From Ignavibacteriales bacterium (lineage in GTDB: Bacteria; Bacteroidota; Ignavibacteria; Ignavibacteriales; Ignavibacteriaceae), in the NCBI GenBank assembly GCA_016707285.1, contig JADJIA010000005.1, positions 124,001 through 188,000 of the forward strand: a stretch of DNA of 64,000 nt, written 5' to 3'. The notes below the pieces were generated by a model, which saw only the letters and a program-made list of their open reading frames with translations, was not told the origin of the DNA and ran no database searches. The position numbers and the translations under genes were made by a program. The number at the start of each line of letters is the position of its first letter. Position 1 is the stretch's first letter. This document shows, piece after piece, positions 26,298 to 34,522 of this stretch.

Positions 26298-27414
26298 CTG
26301 CAAACATTTTAACGGATACAAACCATGTTTCCCCGGGCACAATTGCCTTGAACAAGGATGTAAAGAAGATTCGCCCATGGGAGTTAAGATTCTCATAATA
26401 AATCTTGATGCCATGGGGGATGTGCTGATGACCACAGCCCAATTGCCTTTACTGAAGAAAAAATATCCTGTCTCATCAATCTACTGGGTCACAGAAAAAA
26501 TATCTTCACCTCTGCTTGAAAACAATCCATTGCTTGAACAGGTTTTTATCTACAATTTTGAATCCCTTAATATTCTGAGAAATATTCACTTCGATATTGC
26601 AGTTAATTTAGACAAATCACATAAAGCTTGTGCCATGCTAAATTCGATGCATGCAGCGGAAAAAAAAGGATTTGGTCTCGACCATGATGGTAAGATCATA
26701 CCTGTAAATAGCGGTGCATATTACAATTATATGCTCGGTCTGGATGATAATCTTAAATTTAAAGTCAACCGTAAAACGAAGCAGGAGTATGTTGCTGAAA
26801 CTCTCGATCTGGATTATGAACGATTGGGTTATGTCTTTTCTCTCACTGATGAAGAGAAAAAGAGGGCTTCATTATTAAGGAAGCGGTATGGATTTCATAA
26901 AAAAGAGTTGATTGTTGGATTTAACACCGGTTGTTCAACTCTTTTTCCAAATAAAAAGATGAGAGTGGATCAACATATTCACATAATCGACAGGATATTG
27001 AAGGAAACAGATTTAAAGGTTATTTTGCTCGGCGGTCCTGAGGATGCAGAAAGAAATAATGAAATAGCGAATGCGTTTCCGTTGGAGATAATCAGCACAC
27101 CCACGAATGAGGGAGTGAGAATGGGTGCTGTTTACGAATCACTTGCTGATATTATAGTTACCGGTGATTCTTTTGGTATGCACCTTGGTATCGCATTGGA
27201 AAAATATATAGTTTCATGGTTTGGTTTAAGTTGTTGGACAGAAATTGATCTTTACGACAATGGAGTGATGTTCTATCCTGAAAATCTTGAATGCGCACCC
27301 TGCTGGAAAAAAACATGTCCATTTAATTTGGAATGTATTGATCAGATAAATCTCGATGGAATGTTTAATGCAGTGGTGAGAGCTGCGGTCGAGATTACAT
27401 TAAATCGTGTTTGA
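26284..27414 (+). CDS. GT9 (heptosyltransferase-like) glycosyltransferase 3 with Cys-rich N-terminal tag
   Basis: A 376-residue GT9 protein. Unlike its neighbours it has a 34-residue N-terminal extension carrying four cysteines (Cys6, 15, 21, 26) with HFNGYKPCFPGHNC between them, which looks like a small metal-binding knuckle. The GT9 core then starts VKILIINLDAMGDVLMTTAQLPLL. The donor region is IIVTGDSFGMHLGIALEKYIVSWFG, and a second Cys cluster (ECAPCWKKTCPFNLEC) lies near the C-terminus. The start overlaps the previous gene by 14 bases. Likely role: adding a heptose or related sugar to LPS core; the tag's purpose is unknown. Confidence 0.84.
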   Translation: MNIPDCKHFNGYKPCFPGHNCLEQGCKEDSPMGVKILIINLDAMGDVLMTTAQLPLLKKKYPVSSIYWVTEKISSPLLENNPLLEQVFIYNFESLNILRNIHFDIAVNLDKSHKACAMLNSMHAAEKKGFGLDHDGKIIPVNSGAYYNYMLGLDDNLKFKVNRKTKQEYVAETLDLDYERLGYVFSLTDEEKKRASLLRKRYGFHKKELIVGFNTGCSTLFPNKKMRVDQHIHIIDRILKETDLKVILLGGPEDAERNNEIANAFPLEIISTPTNEGVRMGAVYESLADIIVTGDSFGMHLGIALEKYIVSWFGLSCWTEIDLYDNGVMFYPENLECAPCWKKTCPFNLECIDQINLDGMFNAVVRAAVEITLNRV

Positions 27415-27441
27415 AACGGGATAACAGGTGACCTTAATAAG

Positions 27442-28275
27442 ATGAAATTAATAATCAACTCACTTTCAAAAATAAACTTTGGGCTGTTCATCACCGAAAA
27501 ACGGAGCGATGGATTTCATAATATTGAAACAATTTTTTATCCATTACGGCTAAGTGATGAGATTATTATCCGTGAATGTGACCATTTGCTTATTGAATGC
27601 AGTGTAGCTGAACTTAATTCTGATCCCGTAAATAACCTTATTTACAAAGCTGTGAAATTGCTCGAACAGAAAACGGGAAAACCACTTAACTGCAGGATCA
27701 CCTTAAATAAAAACATCCCATTGGGGGCTGGATTGGGGGGAGGGTCATCCAACGCAGCTTCTGTTTTATTGGGGTTGAATGATCTTTTTAATTTGGGATA
27801 TTCCAAAGTTGAATTGAGTGAATTTGGTTTACAACTTGGTTCGGATGTCCCATTTTTTATCCACCCGTATCCTTCATTTGCTTCAGGAAGAGGGGAGAAA
27901 TTAAGCGAGATTGATCTAAAATTGGAGGGTTTCATTGTTGTGGTGAACCCGGGAATTCATGTCTCCACCGCCGAGGCATACAAAAATTGTAAACCCTCTA
28001 AACCGGGTTTTAATCTGCTCGAACTGAATGGTCGTATCATAAACAATTACAATGAGTTAAGAGGAGTTATCGTAAATTCTTTTGAGACTACGGTTTTCGA
28101 AACTCACCCGCAAATTAGTGAACTGAAAGAATCGATGTTAAGGGGAGGAGCGTCATTTTCATTGATGAGCGGGAGTGGATCCACAGTATTTGGCATATTT
28201 GAAACAGAGGAATCGGCGGAAGTTTTTATTAATTCACTTCCGCCTGAATACCTTGTTTATACTGAGGAGTTGTAG
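27442..28275 (+). CDS. ispE: 4-diphosphocytidyl-2-C-methyl-D-erythritol kinase
   Basis: A 277-residue GHMP kinase. It shows SKINFGLFITEKRSDGFHNIETIF at the N-terminus, the ATP-binding GAGLGGGSSNAASVL (about residues 95-109), and a C-terminal LMSGSGSTVFGIFE. IspE phosphorylates CDP-ME in the MEP pathway to isoprenoid precursors. It follows the GT9 cluster by 27 bases and converges on the DHOD-like gene with a 9-base gap. Confidence 0.95.
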   Translation: MKLIINSLSKINFGLFITEKRSDGFHNIETIFYPLRLSDEIIIRECDHLLIECSVAELNSDPVNNLIYKAVKLLEQKTGKPLNCRITLNKNIPLGAGLGGGSSNAASVLLGLNDLFNLGYSKVELSEFGLQLGSDVPFFIHPYPSFASGRGEKLSEIDLKLEGFIVVVNPGIHVSTAEAYKNCKPSKPGFNLLELNGRIINNYNELRGVIVNSFETTVFETHPQISELKESMLRGGASFSLMSGSGSTVFGIFETEESAEVFINSLPPEYLVYTEEL

Positions 28276-28284
28276 TCGGTAATT

Positions 28285-29268
28285 TTACTCGACTTCGGCA
28301 ATCTTCTCCATAAACTGGGAACGCATATAATAATTGGCAACGCCTTCAGCATCGGGTGAAAAGCTCAGTTTTCCTTTGATGCTTTCGAGTTTATCGATGT
28401 TGTGCCTTTTCATCCATTCTTCAATATTATTCAAAATTTCGCCAATTACTGTTGGGCTTTTTTGATAAATAACCGATGCTAATTGTACTGCAGAGGCTCC
28501 TGCCAACAAAAATTTAATTACTTCCTCATAACCTTTAACACCCGTTGAGGCACACAATCCACATTTCACCTGCCGTGCAAGAATAGCGATCCATCTAAGT
28601 GGTACAAAAAACTCATGTTTTTCACTAAATTCAAATGAAGTTTTGAATTTAAATGTTTCGATGTCAATATCCAGATCTGTAAACCTGTTAAACAGCACAA
28701 TTCCATTTATCCCGTTTTGTTCAAGTCCTGACACAAAGTGGGGGATTGAGCTGAAATTCTGACCAAGTTTAATAGAAACCGGGATTTTAACTGAATTTTT
28801 TACACCTTTAACAATGTCAAGATAGATTTTTTCAATGTTTGGAGAGGCAAAATTTTTAGATGAAGCGTAATTAAAAACATTAAGTTCAATAGCATCAGCG
28901 CCCGATGCTTCGAGCTGTTCGGCAAAGTTGAACCACCAGTCAGCACTCGTGCAGTTGATACTTGCAATTATCGGAATATCAAATTTTGCTTTAGCTTTTG
29001 AAACAAGTTCACAATAGTCTTTTAAGCCAAAATATTTATCATGTTCGTATCCAAAATATTCATAAATCTCAGGGTGATAATTTTCTTCAGGATTCATTTT
29101 TGGTGATTTAGGAAGGGATTCCTCAAAAAAACTTTTAAGAACAACTGCTCCAACTCCATTATCATAGAGTTTTTGTAGATTATCCAAAGTTTTGGTCTGG
29201 CCCGATGATGCCGCGATGACAGGATTTTTAAGCTGAAGATTCATGTATTTATAGCTTAGATCCAACAT
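28285..29268 (-). CDS. Dihydroorotate-dehydrogenase-like flavoprotein
   Basis: A 327-residue TIM-barrel protein resembling class 1 PyrD: LKNPVIAASSGQT at the N-terminus, IIASINCTSADWW, DAIELNVFNYASSKNF, VSIKLGQNFSSI and FLLAGASAVQLASVIYQ for the FMN phosphate site. In true class 1 enzymes the loop after ELN carries SCPN with a catalytic Cys or Ser; here it reads VFNYASS, so the usual base may be missing and orotate synthesis is doubtful. Such proteins are usually listed as DHOD-like, of unknown substrate. It follows the cation transporter gene by 14 bases in the same direction. Confidence 0.75.
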   Translation of the reverse strand: MLDLSYKYMNLQLKNPVIAASSGQTKTLDNLQKLYDNGVGAVVLKSFFEESLPKSPKMNPEENYHPEIYEYFGYEHDKYFGLKDYCELVSKAKAKFDIPIIASINCTSADWWFNFAEQLEASGADAIELNVFNYASSKNFASPNIEKIYLDIVKGVKNSVKIPVSIKLGQNFSSIPHFVSGLEQNGINGIVLFNRFTDLDIDIETFKFKTSFEFSEKHEFFVPLRWIAILARQVKCGLCASTGVKGYEEVIKFLLAGASAVQLASVIYQKSPTVIGEILNNIEEWMKRHNIDKLESIKGKLSFSPDAEGVANYYMRSQFMEKIAEVE

Positions 29269-29282
29269 ATTCTTACCTGTTT

Positions 29283-30269
29283 TTATTTATTGGGAAAAAT
29301 TTCGTAAACCGGTCTTCCGGTGGTTTTTAATGTATCCCATGAGATTGAGGTGGTAAATTTCTCCTCTCTTTCATGGCAATTTTCAAGTGTACAAAACTTG
29401 CACAATTTTTTTTGACAATAATCGAAATGGATCATAACTTCTGACTCACTAAATTTATCTTTAATGTGGGCCTTTATCCTCGTCTCCTCGTCATGAGCCT
29501 CTTTAATGGTCTGATAAAAGGGAAGAATCAGATGAAAATCGATGGCGACAAAACTGCCCGATTTTCTGCACCTTAGTTCATGAATATCGATCCAATCATT
29601 CTTTTTGATGGAAACTAATTCATTTGATACCTTGTCAACAGTTTTGCTGTCTGCCTCGTGCATTAACCCTCCAAATGCTTCTCTCATGAGAGCGTAACCG
29701 GTGTAGATAATATTCATACCCACAAAAATTGCAAAGAGTGGATCAATAATTTCCATGTCTGTAAAGAAAACTATCGTAACTCCAATCAGCACTCCCAAAC
29801 TCGTATAGGAATCGGTGAGAACATGTTTACCATCAGCAATCAGAGTAAGCGAATTTGTTTTTTTACCTGTTCCAATCAGAAAGAGACCAAGGAACAAATT
29901 AATCAACCCTGCGAATGCAATGATTCCCATACCAAGATCAAGTTGTTTTATACCCGGAGGATAAATTATATCCATAATGGCATAATATATTATTCCGAGT
30001 GCAGCTATCAGAATAAGCAGCCCCTCAACCCCGGCTGAGAAGTATTCCATGTTTCCATGTCCGTAGGGATGCTCCTTATCCGGTGGTTTTGAGGAATAAT
30101 AGATGCTGAACAGCGCCATGGAAGTTGCAGCGATATGTACAATTGATTCTAAAGCATCTGAAAAGATGGCAGCCGAATTTGTGAGAAAATAAGCCGTAAA
30201 TTTCATAAGGAGCATCGAAATGCCCACTAAAAGGGAAATAATTCCTGCTCTAAGTCTTATAGAGTACAT
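29283..30269 (-). CDS. Cation diffusion facilitator (CDF) transporter with Cys-rich C-terminal tail
   Basis: A 328-residue protein with six membrane segments. Metal-site residues appear in TM2 (AIFSDALESIVHIAAT) and TM5 (LIADGKHVLTDSYTSLG), and HPYGHGNMEYFSAG follows TM2. Residues about 205-285 form the cytoplasmic ferredoxin-like CDF domain. Unusually, the end of that domain carries a Cys/His cluster (YCQKKLCKFCTLENCHE), which looks like an added metal-binding or sensing site. The family exports Zn2+, Co2+, Fe2+, Mn2+ or Cd2+ using the proton gradient; the HxxxD-type TM5 site favours Zn2+ or similar ions, but specificity is not certain. Confidence 0.86.
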   Translation of the reverse strand: MYSIRLRAGIISLLVGISMLLMKFTAYFLTNSAAIFSDALESIVHIAATSMALFSIYYSSKPPDKEHPYGHGNMEYFSAGVEGLLILIAALGIIYYAIMDIIYPPGIKQLDLGMGIIAFAGLINLFLGLFLIGTGKKTNSLTLIADGKHVLTDSYTSLGVLIGVTIVFFTDMEIIDPLFAIFVGMNIIYTGYALMREAFGGLMHEADSKTVDKVSNELVSIKKNDWIDIHELRCRKSGSFVAIDFHLILPFYQTIKEAHDEETRIKAHIKDKFSESEVMIHFDYCQKKLCKFCTLENCHEREEKFTTSISWDTLKTTGRPVYEIFPNK

Positions 30270-30500
30270 ATTCTCGTTTTCTTGATTGTTAAATTATTCA
30301 ACACATTTCTTTGTGTTAAGCAAAATAAATTGATAGAAAAAATAAAAATTCCTTGAAAGTACTTGTTTAACTTATCAAAAATGCTTAATATTAGCATGAA
30401 AATTATTTAGATATTTTGAGAGTTTTTAGAACAATTGGCTCACATAAATACCTCATATTTAAATTAATAACAAACTCATCATCAACAAAAGGAACAAATC

Positions 30501-31751
30501 ATGAAAAAATTCTTCGCGATTTTCATGTTAACCGTTTTTGTAATCGGTTATGCACAGGCTCAAGACAGAGCTACAAATCTTAAGACATGGCAGAAATCAG
30601 AAGCTCCAGAGTTTACAAGAGGTCCATGGATCGAAAGCTCAAACAGCATCACTGAAGGCTTCGAAGGTTTAACTTTCCCACCAGCAGGCTGGGCAAAATT
30701 GACACCAGACGGAGGAACAGGCTGGGATAGACTTGCAATTGGAACCACACCTCTTCCAGGATGGACTGGCGGAACCAACATTAATCGTCCCGGTGGATCA
30801 GGAACAGGAACCGCATTTTTTACATATACACTTGGCGGTGCTACAGCTAATGATTCATGGTTGATTGCTCCACAGCTTCTTAATGTACAAAACGGCGATT
30901 CTGTTAAATTCTGGATGAGAAAATTCGGTAGTTATCTCGATAAACTTGAGGTTAAGATTTCGACTACCACCAATACCTCAACCGCAGCTTTCACTATTAC
31001 TGCGGCTAATCTTAATTTTACCGCTGCTGATTCAGGCTGGGTAAGTTACGGATGGAATGTTGGCAGTCTCGTTCCTGCAGGTTCAAACATCTATGTAGCT
31101 TTAAGAGCAGTTGTTGCAGATAACTTCAATGACGGCGCAGCATTTATTGTTGATGATTTCCAGGCCGGCAACGGAATCGTTCCTGTTGAATTCGCTACAT
31201 TCAGCGCAACTTCAGTTGGCGCAGATGTTCAGTTAAACTGGTCAACCGCTTCAGAAACCAACAACAAAGGATTCTTTGTTGAGAGAAAATCAACTTCAGG
31301 CGAATTTGCTTCTGTTGGATTTATTGATGGTTCAGGAACCACAACCCTCGTTAAAGAATACAGCTTTATCGACAAAGGTGTTGGCGTTGGAACATATACC
31401 TACAGACTCAAACAAGTAGATTTTGATGGTACTTCAGATTATTCAAAAGCAGTTGAAGTTGATGTAACAGCTCCAAATACTTTTGCATTAAATCAGAACT
31501 TCCCAAATCCATTTAACCCTTCAACCAAGATCAGCTTTAGCCTTGCTACTGATGCTAAAGTTACACTTTCAGTGTATAATGTTCTTGGACAAGAAGTTGC
31601 TACACTCGTAAACGGCACAATGTCAGCCGGTGTACACAGTGTTGATTTTGATGCTTCATCATTGGTTTCAGGTCTTTACATTGCCAAGATCACAGCTACC
31701 GGTGCTGCTCAGAACTTCACATCCAACATTAAGATGATGCTTAACAAATAA
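30501..31751 (+). CDS. T9SS-exported protein with choice-of-anchor J-like domain
   Basis: A 416-residue protein with a signal peptide (MKKFFAIFMLTVFVIGYAQAQ). Residues 50-230 contain GFEGLTFPPAGWAKL and later WLIAPQL, KFWMRKFG and FIVDDFQAG; this is the cleaved-adhesin / choice-of-anchor J beta-sandwich seen in gingipains and MAM-like domains. A fibronectin-like linker beginning PVEFATFSATSVGADVQLNW follows, then a T9SS type A sorting domain from NFPNPFNPSTKISFSL to the end. It has its own 230-base upstream region and a strong terminator, so it is a single-gene unit, probably well expressed. Surface adhesion or matrix function is a guess. Confidence 0.85.
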   Translation: MKKFFAIFMLTVFVIGYAQAQDRATNLKTWQKSEAPEFTRGPWIESSNSITEGFEGLTFPPAGWAKLTPDGGTGWDRLAIGTTPLPGWTGGTNINRPGGSGTGTAFFTYTLGGATANDSWLIAPQLLNVQNGDSVKFWMRKFGSYLDKLEVKISTTTNTSTAAFTITAANLNFTAADSGWVSYGWNVGSLVPAGSNIYVALRAVVADNFNDGAAFIVDDFQAGNGIVPVEFATFSATSVGADVQLNWSTASETNNKGFFVERKSTSGEFASVGFIDGSGTTTLVKEYSFIDKGVGVGTYTYRLKQVDFDGTSDYSKAVEVDVTAPNTFALNQNFPNPFNPSTKISFSLATDAKVTLSVYNVLGQEVATLVNGTMSAGVHSVDFDASSLVSGLYIAKITATGAAQNFTSNIKMMLNK

Positions 31752-31770
31752 GCAAACCCTTATTGATTTT

Positions 31771-31810
31771 AGCCGGATGGTTCTGAAAAGGACTATCCGG
31801 CTTTTCTTTT
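31771..31810 (+). terminator. Intrinsic terminator of the T9SS gene
   Basis: AGCCGGAT (31771-31778) pairs with ATCCGGCT (31795-31802), with further pairing towards the loop, followed by TTTCTTTT. It lies 20 bases after the stop codon. Confidence 0.85.
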
Positions 31811-31864
31811 ATACGGTAACCACTCCGAATAACCCGAATTCACACTTATGAACGAGAAAATTTA

Positions 31865-33494
31865 ATGAAAAAACTAATTCTTGTTGTCATGGTTTTATTC
31901 ACCTTTGAAGGAAATAGTCAAATGTCTCAAACATTGTTTAAAAACGGGGTGATATTTACTTCCGATTCCAAAAACAGCTTTGTTGAATGTGTTGTTACAG
32001 AAGGAAATAAAATAATTTATACCGGGGAAGTTGTCGGTGCAACAAAATTTCTGTCGCACAACTATGAAACAATTGACTTAAAAGGTGCCCTGATGTTACC
32101 CGGGCTAACCGACAATCATGTGCACTTTGTTTCGGGTGGTTTTTACCTCGGTGGACTTGATCTTCGTCCCGCTAAATCCACCAAAGAATTTAAACAGCTC
32201 CTCGCAGACTACATCAACAACAAAAAACCGGGGGAATGGATAACCGGTGGAGATTGGGATCATGAAGCCTGGGAGATTAAAGATTTGCCAACAAAAGAGA
32301 TGATCGATGAGATATCACCCGGCAATCCGGTATTGATTCACAGATTTGATGGACATCTTGCTCTTGCAAACTCAGTGGCACTTAAGATGGCAGGTGTTAC
32401 AGCTTCCACTCCCGAACCTGCCGGTGGGGACATAGTGACAGATAAAATTACGGGGGAACCAACCGGAATATTGAAGGACAATGCAATTGATCTTGTATCA
32501 AAATTGATTCCTGTTTCATCAAAACGGGAATACACAGAAGCCGTGGAACTTGCATTAAAAGAAGCTGCCAGACTTGGTGTAACGATGGTGCACGACATTA
32601 CGTATTCAAATGATCTGAGTACCTATCAAAAATTTGAGAAAGAAGGGAAACTTACATGTCGAATCTACTGTCGTCTTCCAATCTCGGAAGTCAGGAATCA
32701 TTCCGTTCTGGGAATCGAAAGTGGATTTGGAAGCGATTTTCTAAAGATAGGGTCGCTAAAAGCTTTTTCTGATGGTTCACTTGGCTCTTCTACAGCCTGG
32801 TTTTTTGAACCGTATGAACAGGATAAGTCAACAAGTGGTCTTCCAATGGAAATTGTTAGCAACGACAGCTTAAGACAATGGGCAATTGAAGCCGACAGGG
32901 CTGGGCTTCAACTTTCGATCCATGCGATTGGGGACAAAGCAAACAATTATATTCTTAATTTATTTGAGGAAGTGGTTAAAGTTAATCCACCGAGAGATAG
33001 AAGATTCAGGATAGAACACGCACAGCATGTAATAAAAGAAGATGTTAAAAGATTTAAAGAATTAAATGTTATAGCCTCAGTACAACCTTATCATTTAATT
33101 GATGATGGAGTTTGGGCTCATAAACGGATTGGTCATGACAGGCTCCCAACCTCTTATCGTTTCAGGGATATGATTTCGGAGGGTGTAAATGTGTGTTTTG
33201 GTTCAGATTGGACTGTTGCACCCCTTAATCCCTTGGCGAAGAACTCTTGATGGAAAAAATCCTGACGGATGGATTCCTGATCAGAAGGTATCGGTTACTG
33301 AAGCAGTGAGAGGTTATACGATAAATAATGCTTATGCAGCATTTATGGAAGACAGGCTTGGGTCGATTGAGGTTGGTAAATATGCTGATTTTACGATTCT
33401 CGAAAAGAATATCTTTACGATTGATCCTGAAGAAATAAAAGATGCCGGGGTGTTATATACTATTGTGGATGGTAAAATAGTTTATAAAAAATAG
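31865..33494 (+). pseudogene. YtcJ-like metal-dependent amidohydrolase, frameshifted
   Basis: Two overlapping frames together encode one amidohydrolase of the YtcJ type. The first (31865-33250) carries a signal-like N-terminus, LPGLTDNHVHFVSGG, TGGDWDHEAW, SIHAIGDKANN, RIEHAQHV and SDWTVAPLNPL, then stops. The second frame resumes at about 33235 with RRTLDGKNPDGW and continues to GSIEVGKYADFTILEKN. In intact relatives some eight residues (a GIYAAVT-like segment) separate NPL from RRTLDG; they are missing, implying a net deletion of roughly 20-23 bases. The truncated first product would lack the final beta strands. It may be a true pseudogene or an assembly error. Intact members hydrolyse C-N bonds of varied substrates. 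Confidence 0.82.
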
Positions 33495-33510
33495 TTTATT
33501 TATTTTGAAG

Positions 33511-33555
33511 CACTGCTGATTGAAAAGAACCATTCTCAATCAGCAGTGTTTTTTT
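33511..33555. terminator. Intrinsic terminator between convergent genes
   Basis: A perfect 13-bp stem, CACTGCTGATTGA (33511-33523) with TCAATCAGCAGTG (33536-33548), is followed by seven Ts on the plus strand. It serves the amidohydrolase gene and possibly prmA in the other direction. Confidence 0.88.
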
Positions 33556-33559
33556 GTAA

Positions 33560-34411
33560 TTACTGAGTGTATTCAAAAACGAGGCTAATCCACTCGTTTT
33601 TACCTGCTTTGTCGATTAATTTGTATCCAATCGACTCGTAAACCGGCAGAATTATCTCTTCATCATTAATCAACAGTCCTGAAAGTATCAGGGTGCCGCC
33701 GGGTTTTTGTCTCGCTTCAAGATCTGCGGCAATCGCCATTAAAACATCTCTTTGAATATTTGCCACTATCAGGTCAAAATCTTTTTCGGGGATGTCTTTT
33801 GTTTCGCAAATCCTTATCTCAACCACATCCTGAACATTATTAAGCTTAACATTCTCAATTCCATTTTCGAGGCACCAGTCATCATTGTCAAAAGCGATCG
33901 CTCTTTTTGATCCCAGCTTAATGGCACCAATTGCAAGAATTGCGGTACCTGCTCCTGCATCAAGAACAAAATCTCTGTTATTACCATATTTTTCCAGCAA
34001 GCCAAGAATTAACTGGGTGGTTTCATGTTCACCCGTCCCAAAAGACATTTTTGGATCGATTTCGATAACAATTTCACCTTCCGAAGGCTCATAATCAACA
34101 AATGTTGGCTTAATTGCAAATTTTGTGCCTGCTTTCAGAACTTTAAGACCCTTCTGCCATTCTTCATTCCAGTTGATTTGCTCTTCCTTTGCGACACTTA
34201 AGTCAAATTTTTCTATAACACCTGAATCCACAAGAAGATTTAATTCGACTTTGATGGATTCAATTTTTTGATCACTCAACTCTGAAAAGAATAAACGGGT
34301 GGTATTATTTTCAAAATTTATTCCATCCGGTTCATACATCCAGAAGACGGCGGCAGATTCATCGGAGAGTGGGGGATCGGTAACTATATCTATTTGGAAA
34401 AAATATTTCAT
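33560..34411 (-). CDS. prmA: Ribosomal protein L11 methyltransferase
   Basis: A 283-residue SAM methyltransferase. The N-terminal half is the small alpha/beta domain that binds L11; the C-terminal half has MSFGTGEHETTQLILGLLE, the SAM motif VLDAGAGTAILAIGAIKLG and DLIVANIQRDVLM, all standard for PrmA. It trimethylates L11 in the cytoplasm. It is a single gene on the minus strand, divergent from the TonB receptor operon, and shares a hairpin terminator with the amidohydrolase gene. Confidence 0.92.
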   Translation of the reverse strand: MKYFFQIDIVTDPPLSDESAAVFWMYEPDGINFENNTTRLFFSELSDQKIESIKVELNLLVDSGVIEKFDLSVAKEEQINWNEEWQKGLKVLKAGTKFAIKPTFVDYEPSEGEIVIEIDPKMSFGTGEHETTQLILGLLEKYGNNRDFVLDAGAGTAILAIGAIKLGSKRAIAFDNDDWCLENGIENVKLNNVQDVVEIRICETKDIPEKDFDLIVANIQRDVLMAIAADLEARQKPGGTLILSGLLINDEEIILPVYESIGYKLIDKAGKNEWISLVFEYTQ

Positions 34412-34522
34412 TTCGGTAAATTTAATTTGTTAGTTAGGTAAATAATATTCAAATTTCAGTATAGTAAATTGATTTTTTGCACACAAAATAAACTTTATAA
34501 ATATTGTAGAAACGAAGAAAAT

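Noticed and set aside
33189..33494. Independent small gene downstream of the amidohydrolase
   Set aside because: Its sequence continues the amidohydrolase family motif order and its first codons are only out-of-frame reading of the upstream gene.
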